Assembly (NCBI GenBank): GCA_026018925.1
Contig: JAKSZU010000133.1
Span: 62,001 to 126,000 of the forward strand
Direction of reading: 5' to 3'
DNA length: 64,000 nucleotides
From: Tupaia tana
Taxonomy: Eukaryota; Chordata; Mammalia; Scandentia; Tupaiidae
A program made the translations under genes and the position numbers. The notes under the pieces are model-generated. The model was not told the origin of the DNA. It made no database searches and saw nothing but the letters and a program-made list of their open reading frames with translations. Below are positions 9,236 through 20,036 of this stretch, piece by piece (the first letter of the stretch is position 1; each line of letters starts with the position of its first letter).

Positions 9236-9815
9236 AGTGGTGGCCCGTACGGGGACAAAAACAAAAGAAGCTGGAACCTGTGAATAAAGACTGCAGAAGG
9301 TTCAGAACCTCCGAGTCTGCAGGGCAGCTAGCTGGTACCGGGCGGGTCCCGGAAAGAAGACCTCGGCAAAGAGGCGGAAACCTGCGGATAAAGACTGCGT
9401 GAGGAAGGACCAGGTGCAGAAGGTTCAGAACCTCCGAGTCTACAGGGCAGCTAGCTGGTACTGGGCGAGGGTCCTGGAAAGAAGACCTCGGCAAAGAGGC
9501 GGAAACCTGCGGATAAAGACTGCGTGAGGAAGGACCGGGTGCAGAAGGTTCAGAACCTCCGAGTCTACAGGGCAGCTAGCTGGTACCGGGCGAGGGTCCT
9601 GGAAGGAAGACCTCGGCAAAGAGGCGGAAAAGGCTAACAAGAAATTTTAAAGAAAACTAAGACTTAGAAAGCTAAGAAATTTAAAGGACTAAGAAACTTA
9701 GAAAGCTAAGAAATTTAAAGGACTAAGAAACTTAGAAGGCTAAGAAATTTAAAGGACTAAGAAACTTAGAAGGCTAAGAAATTTATAGGACTAGACAAAA
9801 ACAAAAGGGGGGAAC
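9236..9815 (+). mobile_element. internal region 2 of the element
   Basis: 580 bp with primer site (9238-9255), 123-125-bp repeats (starts at 9293, 9416, 9541), three 34-bp units (9686, 9720, 9754) and polypurine tract (9803-9815). It is 170 bp shorter than internal region 1, exactly five 34-bp units. No coding potential is seen. Confidence 0.88.
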
Positions 9816-10084
9816 TGTTGGCCACCGCCGTTGGCCGCCAAGCCAAGATGGCGCTGCTGGCTGCATAGGGAGGCGTGTACAAACAACTCCTTCTACAGCC
9901 AATCAGGACTTGCCTCGCACAGGTGAAGGAACTTGCGGGTGGGGCCGCCGGAAGGACCCTATATATACGGGGAGAAAGAAGAAGTAGGGGAGAAGCTAGC
10001 TGGTAAAGAGGAAACCTGTGAATAAAGACTGCGTGAGGAAGAATTGGGTGTCGTGCCATCTCTGCAGAAGAGACGGCGCCGACA
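9816..10084 (+). mobile_element. LTR 3 (right) of the three-LTR element
   Basis: 269 bp, TGTTGG to CGACA, followed at once by the right gtgatc duplication (10085-10090). It keeps AAGATGGCG, CCAAT, TATATATA and AATAAA. In the terminal U5 hairpin one stem base differs (gccatctct). Confidence 0.92.
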
Positions 10085-10510
10085 GTGATCATCTCATGGG
10101 CATACTTGATTAGTGAGGCCTTAGATAACCAAATTTCTGTTCATGTATCTGGAGCCATTCAGCCTGGGGTCTTGAGCTTGCAGCCAGCAGTTTCCATCCT
10201 ACAAAACATCTTACATATTGAAATGAAAACTTTATCTTTCCTAAAAGTGAGAGTTTTAGAAGTCAAATGGGCCTTATTCATGGTCAATGTTCTTTCATAA
10301 TGAGAAGTCTGAAGAATTACCCCTTTTCTGGGCCATTACAAGGTAAATAGACCTTGCATTCTATGAACCTTAGAAAACACAATTTACTTTTAGTTTAGCT
10401 CTTATTAAATTTCAGTTTGGAAAATTTTCACTTTTTCTTTAACAGAAGGGCAAACTTAGGATCTATCCCTCTTAGGGGGTCCCTGCTTGGTTTCATTACT
10501 ACTTTCTTTT

Positions 10511-10676
10511 TATAAAAGAATTATTTTATGTAAATTTACTTATTTATTTTAATTTGACACAAGAGGGACAGATTGAGATAAAGAGAGAGAGAAATCAAGC
10601 CGCTAGGTCTGGGACTCAAACTGTGGTTGAATGGAAGTCCAGTACCCTTAAGCACCATGCCACTTGCCAGCCCCTT
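10511..10676 (-). mobile_element. SINE-B (short tRNA-derived form)
   Basis: On the - strand it reads ggggctggcaagtggcatgg, a B box (gtttgagtccc), cctagcggcttg, a ctctctct stretch, then an A/T-rich tail near 10511-10550. SINE-B shares the tRNA-like head with SINE-A but lacks the CG-rich body. Confidence 0.9.
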
Positions 10677-10734
10677 TATTACTACTTTCTTTACTTTCAC
10701 AAAATTCTAATATAGTTCTTCTGTAAAAAATGAG

Positions 10735-10995
10735 AAGCACAGGCAAGTGGCGTGGTGGTTAAGATCCTCAGTTTCCATATGACTAACTGCAGTTTGAGTC
10801 CTGGACCTGGTGGCTTGAGCAATACGTTGGAAACATGTGTGCACATGCCCAAAATTTCTGAGAGGAGAATGGAGAAGAAGGGATTGTGGTGTACTCACTC
10901 CCCCTGGGGATGATTTCTCATTTTATCTCACTATGTCTCTCTTTCTCTGTATCTCTTTGGTGAGTGCATGCACCCCTAACAAGACATGTAAGGGA
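10735..10995 (+). mobile_element. SINE with B-type head and A-type body
   Basis: The head (ggcaagtggcgtggtggttaag, trimmed here) is of the SINE-B type, while the rest (ggtggcttgagc, catgcccaaaatt, gagaggagaatggag, ctggggatgatttctc, a tctctt stretch, accccta) is the long SINE-A body. It is a diverged copy linking the two forms seen in this window. Confidence 0.75.
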
Positions 10996-12193
10996 ACTGG
11001 AAAAAAAAAAAACAACCAAAAGAAACTGTACAAATACCCCAAGAAAAGAAATTTTAAAAATTAGAGCAGAAATAAATGAAATAGAGAATAAACAAACTAT
11101 ACAGAAAATACATAAAACCAAAAGCTGGTTCTTGGAGAAGATAAACAAAATTGACATACCATTAGCTTGACTAATTAAGAAGAAATGAGAAAAAAGTCAG
11201 ATTAATCAAATCAGCAATAAAACAGGCAATATTACAACAGACATAACAGAAATACAACACAACATTTGTGAATATTACAAGCGAGTATACGCCAACAAAC
11301 AAGAAAACCTGGATGAGATGGACACATTTCTGAACACATATAATCTACCAAGATTGAATCAGGAATACATAGGAAACCTGAATAGGCCCATGACAAACAA
11401 TGAGATTGAATTAGTAATAAGTAGTCTCCGACAACAACAACAAAAAAGTCCAGGACCTGATGGTTTCACGCCTGAATTCTACAAGATTTTTAAAGAAGAG
11501 ATAACCCCAACTCTACTCAAATATTTCTAATGATCTAAAAGGAGGAAACCCTCTGAAATTTATTCTATGAAGCACCCTTCACCCGCATTTCAAAAGCAGA
11601 CAAGAACACCACAAAACAAAAACAACAACAAAAACCACAAACCAATATCCCTGATAAATACAGATGCAAAATTTGTCGATAAGAAATACTAACAAATAGT
11701 ATCCAATGGCACGCTAAAAAGATTATACACCACAACCAGGTAGGCTTTATTCCAGGGATGCAAGGATGGTTCAACATATGAAAACCATAAATGTAATAAA
11801 TCATATTCACAGATGGAAAGATAAAAAAACTATAGAGACAGGGAAAGACATGAAATTATCTCTAATTGGAGATAACATGCCTATATACATAGAAATTCAA
11901 AAAAACCCACAATAAATCTCCTAGAAGGGAAAAATGAATATAGTAAACTGGCAGGACACAAAATCAACATACAAAAATCTATAGCATTTTGATATATCAA
12001 CTACAAATCAACTGAGGTAGAATTTAAAAAAAGCAATCCATTTACAATAGCCACAGAAAGTATAAAATACCTAGGAATAACCTAATCAATGAAGAGGAAG
12101 ACCACTACAAAGAAAAATATAAAAAGTTAAAAAAAGAAATAAAAATGTGGAAGGACATTTAATGTTCCTGAATTTTAAGAATTAGTATAATCA

Positions 12194-12365
12194 GGGAGCC
12201 GGTAGGTGGTGTGGTGGTTCAGGGTACTGGCCTCCCACATAGTCAAACAAGGTTCAAGTCCTGAACCTGGCAGCTTGCTTTTTCACTCCCTTCTTCCCCA
12301 CTCTGTCTATCTCTGATCAAATTAAAGTAAGTGAATAAATTTAAACAAAATAATTATTTAAAAAA
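12194..12365 (+). mobile_element. SINE-B
   Basis: It starts gggagccggtaggtggtg, has the B box ggttcaagtcc, ggcagcttgctttttcac, a pyrimidine stretch and gatcaaattaaa plus an A/T-rich tail. The flanking motif aattagtata occurs before it and again before the next SINE. Confidence 0.9.
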
Positions 12366-12376
12366 TAATTAGTATA

Positions 12377-12632
12377 GGGAACCAGCAGTTAGCGTAATGG
12401 CTATGTCGCTGGACTCCCACGTAGTCGACCATAGTTCGCATCCCGGACCTGGTGGCTTAAAACTCACGCCGGGCGCGTGTGTGTGCGTGCCCAAGATCCC
12501 AAGAGGAGAATGGAGGAGAAGGGATTGCAGCGTGACCATCCCCCCTGGGGGGTGATTTCTCACTTTCTGTCTCTCTGTCTCTGTCTGGCGAGCACACGTG
12601 CCCTATAGCAAAAACCTCTCAAAAAAATAATA
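12377..12632 (+). mobile_element. SINE-A
   Basis: A well-kept long-form copy from gggaaccagcagttagcg to cctatagcaaaaacctctc and an A-rich tail. The flanks repeat aattagtata (about 12367-12376 and 12634-12643). Confidence 0.95.
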
Positions 12633-12962
12633 ATTAGTATAATCAAAATGGCAATTCTATCCTAATTAATCTAAAAATTCAATGCAATCTTCATCAGAAT
12701 TCCAAAGACATTCTTCACAGAATTAAAAAAAAAAATCTTGAAACTTGCCTGAAATAAATAAAAGGTCCAGTATCACCAAAGCAATACTGCTCAAAAAGAA
12801 TAAAGTAGAAGCATATTATTCCTTTACCCCAATATGTATTACAAAGCTATGATAATAAAAACAACATGGCATTGGCACAAAAACAGGCATGTCTACAAAT
12901 GGAACAGAATAGAGACACCAGAAATAACCCCCAAACATAGAGCCAACTGATATATTTATTTA

Positions 12963-13206
12963 AGAGAGGGATTTTTGCTATCGGGTATGTGTGCATAACA
13001 GAGAGACAAAGAGATAGAAAGTGAGAAACGAACCCCCTGCAGGGGGATGGTCATGTTGTCATCCATCCTCTATTCTCCTCTTGTGATTTTGGACATGCAA
13101 CACACTTTTCCAGAGTAAGTTTCAAGTCTATGTGTCCAGAACTCAAATTGTGGTTGGCCATGTGGGAGTCCGGTGATGTGACCATTACGCCATCTGTTGG
13201 TTCCAT
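12963..13206 (-). mobile_element. SINE-A, diverged
   Basis: The + strand shows the reverse order: tttttgctatcgggtatgtg, a purine stretch, accccctgcaggggga, tattctcctcttg, caaattgtggttgg and ccatctgttggttcc. It is an older long-form copy within the L1 ORF2 remnant. Confidence 0.9.
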
Positions 13207-13387
13207 AGCCAACTGATTTTTGAGAAAACACCAGACTTAAATAAGGAAAAGAAAATCTCTTTAACTAATGGTGTTGGAAAAGCCGGATATCAACCTGCAG
13301 AAAAATAAAACTTGGGCCTCTATCTCTCACAATTAAAAGAAATCACCTCGAAATGGATCAAAGATCTAGACATAAAACCTCAAACTA

Positions 13388-13663
13388 GGGACCAGCAGTT
13401 AGCATAATGGCTATGTCTCTGAACTCCCATGTAGCCGACTGCGGTTCGAGTCCTGGACCCCGGTGGCTTACACTCACGCCAGATGCCTGTGCGTGCATGC
13501 CCAAGATCCCGAGAGGAGAATGGAGAAGGGACTGTGGTGTGGCCATCCCCCTGGGGGGGGGGGTGATTTCTCACTTTCTATGCCTCTGTCTCTCTCTGTC
13601 TTTCTGGCAAGCACACCTGCCCTATAGTAGCAAAAAATCTCAAAAAAAAAGAAAAAAGAAAAA
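13388..13663 (+). mobile_element. SINE-A
   Basis: Runs from gggaccagcagttagc to the cctatag...caaaaa tail. It is flanked by aacctcaaacta (about 13376-13387 and after the tail at about 13666), a clear target duplication within L1 ORF2. Confidence 0.95.
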
Positions 13664-14611
13664 TAACCTCAAACTATAAAACTACTGGTGGAAAACACAG
13701 GTGAAATTTGGAGACATCAGAGTAGGCAAAACTTCTTAAATAAGATCCCTCTTAAATAAGATCCCCAAAGAACAGGCAATAATTCTGAAAATAGACAATT
13801 GGGATTACATCAGGCTAAAAAACCGCACAGCAAATGAAACAGTCATTAGGTGAAGAGACAACTCTTGGGATTGGAGAATGTATTTGCAAACTATGTCGCA
13901 GATAACAGGCTGATAACCAGAATACATAGGAAACTTAAGCACCTTACCCCAAAAAATATAATTCAATTAAAAGATGGACAAATAAACTGAAGAGACCACT
14001 ATCCAAGGAAGACATACAAACAGTCAATAAGCATATAAAAATATGCTCAGTGTCACTAATTATAAGGGAGATGCAAAACAAAACAGTAATGACATATCAC
14101 TTAATCCCAGTCAGAATGTCTAAGGTTAAAATAGTAAAGACTGATAAGTGTTGGCCAGGCTGTGGTGAAAAGGGAACCCACCTACACTGTTGGTGGAAAT
14201 GTAAATTAATATAGCCACTGCTGAAAACAGTATAGAGGTTCCTCAAAAGCCTACAAATAGAACTACCAGCAATCCTACTTTTAGATATCTACCTAAAGTA
14301 TAGGAAACACTCAGCCAGAAAAACACTTGCACACTGATATTTATTGCAGCATTATTTGCAATTGCTAAGACATGGAATCAACCCAGATGTTCAAGAACAG
14401 ATGAACGAAATGAAAAAGTCTGTCTCATTTACACTATAGAATACTACTCAGCCATAAAGAGTGAGACCAGGGCATTTGATAAGAAATAGACAAATATGGA
14501 AGATTGAATGTTGCATGAAACAAACTAGACCATGGAAGAGAGGCATTCTATGCTCCTTCTTAATATATAACAAATGCCTGCACTTCATGGATTGGTAAGT
14601 ATAAAGACATG

Positions 14612-14755
14612 GAGCAAGAAGGTGGTGTGATAGTTAAGGTACAGGACTCCCACATGGCTGACTGCGGTTCGAGTCCCATATGGCTGGTGGCTTCCTTTTC
14701 CCTTCTCTCTCTCTGGTCAAATTAAAATAACAATAATAATATATAAAATAATTCT
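14612..14755 (+). mobile_element. SINE-B
   Basis: Starts ggagcaagaaggtggtg, has the B box ggttcgagtcc, ggtggcttcc, a ctctctctctgg stretch and caaattaaaataac tail. It lies in the 3' UTR of the decayed L1, which resumes at about 14760. Confidence 0.88.
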
Positions 14756-14872
14756 TTGAGAAAATAAACCATGGAGAGCAAAAGTGGGTACAAAAGACAG
14801 TGTAGTTGGAGGGTGGGCAATCAGTTTTGAGTAGGAGAAAATCAGGGGGATAAAAGCAAAAACATTTTTTAG

Positions 14873-14905
14873 AATGAATTATTTTATGTATTTTTTAAAT
14901 TTTCT
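14873..14905 (-). mobile_element. tail part of a SINE-B split by the intact L1
   Basis: The stretch ttagaatgaattattttatg matches the tail of other minus-strand SINE-B copies (compare 10511-10530). The rest of this SINE is at 23009-23127, on the far side of the full-length L1. The last 17 bases (14889-14905) form the left target duplication of that L1. Confidence 0.75.
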
Positions 14906-15174
14906 TTTTTTTTAATTAATTTATTTATTTTTGTATATACTTTCAATCATATTGTTTGGCTTACAATGAGACCATTTCGATATGTGAACATTTCTCCCCA
15001 GACCCGTTGATCGAAATATCTTCCACAGATAACATCACACCTCCCCATCCCGTCAATGCTCTACCTCTGTATCCCTTCTCCAAATGTCTTTCGTTGGGCC
15101 CCACTCCTCCACATACACCTCATCTGACATTCACACCCATCTCTTGTGTTTGTTCAACTGTTAGTCAATCAGTT
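14906..15174 (-). other. L1 3' UTR and tail
   Basis: About 270 bp follow the ORF2 stop on the - strand. The end carries tandem AATAAA-like motifs (aataaataaatt) and about nine A before the target duplication. Unlike the + strand 3' UTRs at 1-800 and 40.3 kb, the last portion here is pyrimidine-rich when read on the + strand (ccccactcctccacatacacc), that is a purine-rich block in the sense strand, as in many L1 3' UTRs. Confidence 0.75.
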
Positions 15175-18100
15175 TCAGACATAGAATGCAGACAAACGGT
15201 ATATGTTAAGTGGAGACATACAATGTCTCTCCTTCATAGCCTGGCTTGCCTCACTCAGCAGTACATCTTCCATATTCTTCCACTTTCTGTCAAAAGCCAG
15301 GGCTCTGTTGGTTTTTATGGCTGAGCAGTATTCCATAGAGTATATGTGCCACAGTTTTTCAATCCATTCCTCCATACGGGGGCATCTGGGTTGGTTCCAT
15401 GACTTAGCAATTGTGAATAGTGCCACAATAAACATCGATGTGCAAGCACTTTTCCAATGAAGAATTCTTCTGTCCTTTGGGTAGATACCGAGGAGTGGGA
15501 TCTCTGGATCATATGGCAGATCTATCTGTAGATTTTTGAGGAATCTCCAAATTATTCTCCACAGTGGTTGGACCAATCTACATTCCCACCAGCAGTGTAA
15601 AAGAGTTCCCCTTTCACCACACCCCCGCCAACACTTATCATTTTTTGTTTTTTTAATATTAGACAATCTGACTGGGGTTAGGTGGTACCTCATTGTTGTT
15701 TTTATCTGCATTTCCCTTACGATGAGGGAGGTTGAACATTTTTTCATATGCCTTTTGGCCATTCGTATGTCATCTTTAGAGAGTGTTTTCTTCATCTCCT
15801 TCTCCCATCTTTTAATAGGGTTGCTCATCTTTTTTCCAAACACCTTTTTTAGTTCCTTGTGTATTCTGGTTATCAGTCCCTTATCTGATGCAACATTTAC
15901 AAAAATATTTTCCCATTGTGAGGGCTGTCGATTCACACTAACTACTGTGTCTTTGGCCATGCAGAAACTTCTTAGTCTGATGTAATCCCACTTGTCTATT
16001 TTGTGGACGATGGACTCTGCTTTGAGGGTCTTCTTTAGGAAGTCTTCCCCTACACCAATGTCTCCCAGAGTTTCCCCAGCATTCTCCAGGAGCAGCTTTA
16101 TAGTTTGAGGTCTTAGATTTAGATCCTTGATCCACCTTGACTTGATTCTTGTCAAAGGAGAGAGGTAGGGGTTCAGATTCATCTTTCTGCAAGTGGAAGT
16201 CCAGTTTCTCCAGCACCACTTGCTGAAGAGGGTTTCATTTTCCCACTGGATTGACTGGTACCCCTTGTCAAAGATCAGTTGACTGTATGTTTGGGCACTT
16301 ATTTCTGGGGACTCTATTCTGTTCCATTGGTCCACATGTCTGTTTCTGTGCCAATACCATGCTGTCTTTATTACCACAGCTTTGTAATATATTTTTGAAT
16401 CAGGGAGTGAGATGCCACCCACTCCATTCTTCTTGTGTAGAAGTGCTTTGGCAATACGGGGTCTTTTATGATTCCAGACAAATTTTAAGATTGTCTTTTC
16501 TAGATCTGTGAAGAATGTGTCTGGTACTTTGATTGGCATTGCATTAAATAGGTAGATTAATTTGGGTAGAATTGCCATTTTGATTATATTAACTCTTCCA
16601 ATCCATGAACTTGGGATGTCCTTCCATTTTTTTGTGTCATTTTCAATTTCTTTTTTTACCTTCTCATAGTTTTCCTTGTGGAGGTCTTTAACTTCTTTGG
16701 TTAGATTTATTCCTAAATATCTTATACTTTTAGTGGCTATGGTAAACGGAATAAGTTTTTTCAGTTCTATCTCAGTCTGCGTGTTATTCGTATATAGAAA
16801 TGCTATCGATTTCTGTATATTGATTTTATATCCTGCAACTTTACTGAATTCATGTATTACTTCCAGTAGTTTTTCCATGGAGACCATTGGGTCTTCTATG
16901 TATACAATCATGTCATCTGCAAATAGAGAGAGTTTCACCTCTTCTTTTCCTATTCGAATGCCCTTTATTTTTTCCTCTTTTCTGATTGCGTTGGCGAGGA
17001 CTTCCAGTACTATATTGAAAAGGAGAGGAGAAAGTGGGCATCCTTGTCTTGTTCCTGTGTTTAGTGGGAAAGCTTTCAGCTTTTCTCCATTCAGGATGAT
17101 GTTCGCTATGGGTTTTTCAAAGATGGCTTTTATTGTATTGAGAAATGGCCCTTCTATGCCAATTTTGCTAAGAGTCTTGATCATGAAGGGATGTTGTATC
17201 TTATCAAATGCTTTTTCTGCGTCAATCGATATGACCATATGGTTTTTGTCTTTCTTCCTATTAATATGGTGTATTACATTTATGGTTTTGCGTATGTTGA
17301 ACCAACCTTGCATTCCTGGAATAAAGCCTACCTGATCATGGTGTATGATCTTCTGTATAAGTTGTTGAATACGATTTGCTAGTATCTTGTTGAGAATCTT
17401 TGAGTCTATGTTCATCAGAGATATTGGTCTATAGTTTTCCTTCCTTGTCCTGTCCTTATCTGTTTTGAGGATGAGGGTGACAGAGGCTTCATAGAATGAA
17501 TTAGGGAGAGATTCACCCTTTTGGATCTTTAGAAATAATTTGAGCAGAATGGGAGTTAACTCTTCTTTGAAAGTTTTGTAGAATTCAGAGGTGAATCCAT
17601 TGGGGCCAGGGCTTTTCTTTGTTGGGAGGTTACTTATTACTGATTCAATCTCCTGGCTTGTTATGGGCCTATTCAGACTTTCTATTTCTTCCTGGCTCAT
17701 TCTTGGTAGATTATATTTGTCCAGGAATTTGTCCATCTCATCCAGATTATCTTGTTTCTTAGCGTATAGATGTTCAAAGTATCCTCTAACGATGTTTTGA
17801 ATTTCTACTATGTCTGTTGTTATGTTACCAGCCTCATTGCAGATTTGATTCACCTGGTTCCTTTCTCTCTTCTTCTTAATAAGTCTCGCTAGTGGGGTAT
17901 CAATTTTGTTTATCCTTTCAAAGAACCAGCTTTTGCTTTCACTTACTTTCTGTATAGTACGTTTATTTTCTATTTCATTTATTTCTGCTCGGATCTTTAT
18001 TATTTCCTTTCTCCTGTAATTTTTTGGATTTTTTTGCTGTTGCTTTTCCAATTCTCTAACGCTTGATGTTAGGTGATCCATTAGCCTTTTCTCTGTCTTC

Positions 18101-19032
18101 CTCTTATGTGCACTAATTGCTATGAACTTCCCTCTTATGACTGCTTTGGCAGTGTCCCAAAGATTATGGAAGCTTGTATCTTCATTGTCATTGGCTTCCA
18201 TGAATCTTTTGATTTCGGACTTTATTTCTTCGGTTATAGTGGAGTCGTTCAGGAGTAGGTTATTTAGTTTCCATGTTTTTAGGTATTTTTGAGGATTTCT
18301 CTTGAAATTAAACTCGAGTTTAATTCCATCATGGTCAGAGAAGATGCTGGAAATAGTTTCTATGCCTCTGAATCTGCAGAGGCTTGCTTTGTGTCCTATG
18401 ATGTGGTCAATCTTCGAGAAAGTTCCATGTCGGGGTGAGAAAAAACTACATCTTGTAGTTTTTGGGTGGAAAGTTCTATAGATGTCTGTTAAGTCCAATT
18501 GATTTATGGTATCATTTAGATCCTTGATCTCTCTACCTATTTTTTGCCTAGATGATCTGTCCAGAGGGGATAATGCAGTGTTGAGATCTCCAACAATTAG
18601 TGTGTTGCAGTCTATCTCCCCTTTCAGATCTAACAATCTTTCCTTCACATATTTGGGTGCTCCTGTGTTAGGAGCATAGATATTAATAAGCGTTATATCT
18701 TCTCGATCTATAGAGCCTTTTACTATGATGTAGTGCCCTTCTTTGTCTCTTCGGACACTTTTTGTTTTAAAGCCTATTTTGTCAGAAATTAGTATCGCAA
18801 CTCCAGCTCTTTTTTGGTTCCCACCTGCATGGAAAACCTTTTTCCAACCCTTCACTTTCAGTCTATGTATGTCTTTTTCCATGAGGTGGGTTTCTTGTAG
18901 GCAACAGATAGAGGGTTTCTGTTTTTTTATCCATTCAGCCAGTCTGTGTCTCTTGATTGGAGAATTTAACCCATTAACATTCAATGTTATTATCGATGTT
19001 ATAGGATCTGTACCGACATTTAAGTTAGCCAT
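15175..19032 (-). CDS. L1 ORF2 protein: endonuclease and reverse transcriptase
   Basis: 1285 codons without a stop, close to the usual L1 ORF2p length. The protein nicks target DNA and reverse-transcribes L1 RNA at the nick (target-primed reverse transcription). Visible landmarks: endonuclease LNVNGLN (17-23), QETH with Glu47, SDHD (232-235); RT fingers/palm with [26 protein letters not shown] and the catalytic FADD at 704-707; C-terminal Cys/His motif KCWRGC...HCWWEC (about 1134-1157). The start [10 protein letters not shown] is shared with the partial copy at 955-2264. It follows ORF1 by 44 bp on the same transcript, so translation probably depends on reinitiation as in other L1s. No missing catalytic residue is seen. 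Confidence 0.95.
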   Translation of the reverse strand: MANLNVGTDPITSIITLNVNGLNSPIKRHRLAEWIKKQKPSICCLQETHLMEKDIHRLKVKGWKKVFHAGGNQKRAGVAILISDKIGFKTKSVRRDKEGHYIIVKGSIDREDITLINIYAPNTGAPKYVKERLLDLKGEIDCNTLIVGDLNTALSPLDRSSRQKIGREIKDLNDTINQLDLTDIYRTFHPKTTRCSFFSPRHGTFSKIDHIIGHKASLCRFRGIETISSIFSDHDGIKLEFNFKRNPQKYLKTWKLNNLLLNDSTITEEIKSEIKRFMEANDNEDTSFHNLWDTAKAVIRGKFIAISAHKRKTEKRLMDHLTSSVRELEKQQQKNPKNYRRKEIIKIRAEINEIENKRTIQKVSESKSWFFERINKIDTPLARLIKKKRERNQVNQICNEAGNITTDIVEIQNIVRGYFEHLYAKKQDNLDEMDKFLDKYNLPRMSQEEIESLNRPITSQEIESVISNLPTKKSPGPNGFTSEFYKTFKEELTPILLKLFLKIQKGESLPNSFYEASVTLILKTDKDRTRKENYRPISLMNIDSKILNKILANRIQQLIQKIIHHDQVGFIPGMQGWFNIRKTINVIHHINRKKDKNHMVISIDAEKAFDKIQHPFMIKTLSKIGIEGPFLNTIKAIFEKPIANIILNGEKLKAFPLNTGTRQGCPLSPLLFNIVLEVLANAIRKEEKIKGIRIGKEEVKLSLFADDMIVYIEDPMVSMEKLLEVIHEFSKVAGYKINIQKSIAFLYTNNTQTEIELKKLIPFTIATKSIRYLGINLTKEVKDLHKENYEKVKKEIENDTKKWKDIPSSWIGRVNIIKMAILPKLIYLFNAMPIKVPDTFFTDLEKTILKFVWNHKRPRIAKALLHKKNGVGGISLPDSKIYYKAVVIKTAWYWHRNRHVDQWNRIESPEISAQTYSQLIFDKGYQSIQWENETLFSKWCWRNWTSTCRKMNLNPYLSPLTRIKSRWIKDLNLRPQTIKLLLENAGETLGDIGVGEDFLKKTLKAESIVHKIDKWDYIRLRSFCMAKDTVVSVNRQPSQWENIFVNVASDKGLITRIHKELKKVFGKKMSNPIKRWEKEMKKTLSKDDIRMAKRHMKKCSTSLIVREMQIKTTMRYHLTPVRLSNIKKTKNDKCWRGCGERGTLLHCWWECRLVQPLWRIIWRFLKNLQIDLPYDPEIPLLGIYPKDRRILHWKSACTSMFIVALFTIAKSWNQPRCPRMEEWIEKLWHIYSMEYCSAIKTNRALAFDRKWKNMEDVLLSEASQAMKERHCMSPLNIYRLSAFYV

Positions 19033-19076
19033 TGTCTTAGTTTCCTGTTATTTCTTTGTTTCTGGCTGTTGCGTCT

Positions 19077-20036
19077 TTAGTTTTCCTGGAACAGTACTTT
19101 CTTCAGGATTTCATGAAGAGCTGGTCTGGTGTTGGCAAATTCTTTCAGGTTTTGTTTGTCTGAGAAGATTTTAATCTTTTTTTCCCAAATGAAGGATAAT
19201 CTTGCAGGGTATAATACTCTTGGCTGAAATTGTTTCTCTCTTAACACTTTCAGTATGTCTTCCCATTCTTTTCTTGCTTGCATTGTTTCTGATGAGAGGT
19301 CTGGTGTTAGTCTTATGGGATGGCCTTTGTAAGTTATTTCTCGTTTCTCTCTTGCCAGTTTTAGTATCATGTCTTTTTCTGTGACGTTAGACAGCCTGGC
19401 TAAGATGTGCCTTGGGGAAGATCTTCTGGGGTTGATTCTATTTGGGGTCCTTTGTATTTCTAGGGTCCGGATGGTTCGGTGCCTCTCTAGGCTTGGGAAA
19501 TTTTCTTCCAAGATGTCATGGAATAGATTTTCCATTCCGCTATTAGTTTCTTCACCTTCTGGGATGCCGATTATTCTGATGTTTGGGCGTCTAATAGAGT
19601 CTAGTATTTCTTGTATATTATCCTCATGTTTTTTAGTTATTTTCTCGATCTTTTTGTAGTTTTTTTCTAGATCAGAGGTTTTATCTTCTACATCAGAGAT
19701 TCGATCTTCAGCATGGTCTAATCGGCTCTTAATACTTTCCAGAGAATTTTTGATTTCTTGTATTATAGACTTTATCTCTAATAGTTCCACCTGATTCTTT
19801 CTCAGAGTATCCATTTCTTCTTTCATATCCTGGAAGGACTTCCTAATTTCCTGTAGTTCGTTGTCTCTTTTTTTTTCCACTTCACAGAATTTGGTCACCA
19901 TGAATGTTCGAAATTCTGTGTCTGTCATTTTGGTAACGTCCTCCATATTTACGAGACATGGAGGGGCATTTTCCTTTGTTGGAGACATATTTCCTTGTTT
20001 ATTCAGACCTGAGGCTCTTTTTCTACTTTTAGCCAT
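19077..20036 (-). CDS. L1 ORF1 protein: RNA-binding nucleic-acid chaperone
   Basis: 319 codons, intact, similar in length to other mammalian ORF1p (about 340-370 aa). The N-terminus is basic (MAKSRKRASGLNKQ); about residues 50-145 form a heptad-rich coiled coil (IKNSLESIKSRLDHAEDRIS), expected to trimerise; the RRM-like domain follows with IRIIGIPEGEE; the C-terminal domain has ARLSNVTEKDMILKLAREKR and YKGHPIRLTPDLS. ORF1p coats L1 RNA in cytoplasmic particles and aids reverse transcription. The start was chosen because it is the first Met of the open frame, and the same N-terminal motif recurs, frameshifted, in the L1 at 3.2 kb. Transcription is expected from the monomer array at 20.4-23.0 kb. 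Confidence 0.95.
   Translation of the reverse strand: MAKSRKRASGLNKQGNMSPTKENAPPCLVNMEDVTKMTDTEFRTFMVTKFCEVEKKRDNELQEIRKSFQDMKEEMDTLRKNQVELLEIKSIIQEIKNSLESIKSRLDHAEDRISDVEDKTSDLEKNYKKIEKITKKHEDNIQEILDSIRRPNIRIIGIPEGEETNSGMENLFHDILEENFPSLERHRTIRTLEIQRTPNRINPRRSSPRHILARLSNVTEKDMILKLAREKREITYKGHPIRLTPDLSSETMQARKEWEDILKVLREKQFQPRVLYPARLSFIWEKKIKIFSDKQNLKEFANTRPALHEILKKVLFQEN

Larger units (their letters stand above)
7692..10500 (-). mobile_element. old LTR, right copy, split by a younger LTR element
   Basis: The left part (7692-7945) and the right part (10085 to about 10500) together match the copy at 6868-7430 and become contiguous once the nested element at 7946-10084 and one copy of its 6-bp duplication are removed. 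On the - strand a TTTAAAA-like TATA element (about 7858) lies roughly 75 bp before AATAAA (about 7780), as in an LTR. G-runs at 7876-7898 have expanded in this copy. Confidence 0.6.
11000..14600 (+). pseudogene. decayed L1 ORF2 and 3' UTR, broken by SINEs
   Basis: From about 11000 (11038-11170 and 11318-11530 are the best open stretches, with SWFLEKINKID and [14 protein letters not shown]) to 14560 the + strand follows the intact ORF2 from the end of the endonuclease domain through the palm to the C-terminal CW-type Cys/His motif (about 14146-14200) and the 3' UTR. Frameshifts and stops are frequent, a large piece of the RT palm around 11820-11870 is missing, and five SINEs interrupt it. It is not functional. 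Confidence 0.85.

Noticed and set aside
8089..10092. Frames of 66-128 codons in the three-LTR element on both strands
   Set aside because: They repeat with the LTRs and the 123-bp units and match no retroviral protein.
15175..19174. Plus-strand open frames such as 16676-17335 (219 codons) and 18743-19174
   Set aside because: They are antisense shadows of the intact L1 ORFs, rich in hydrophobic residues because of the A-rich sense strand.
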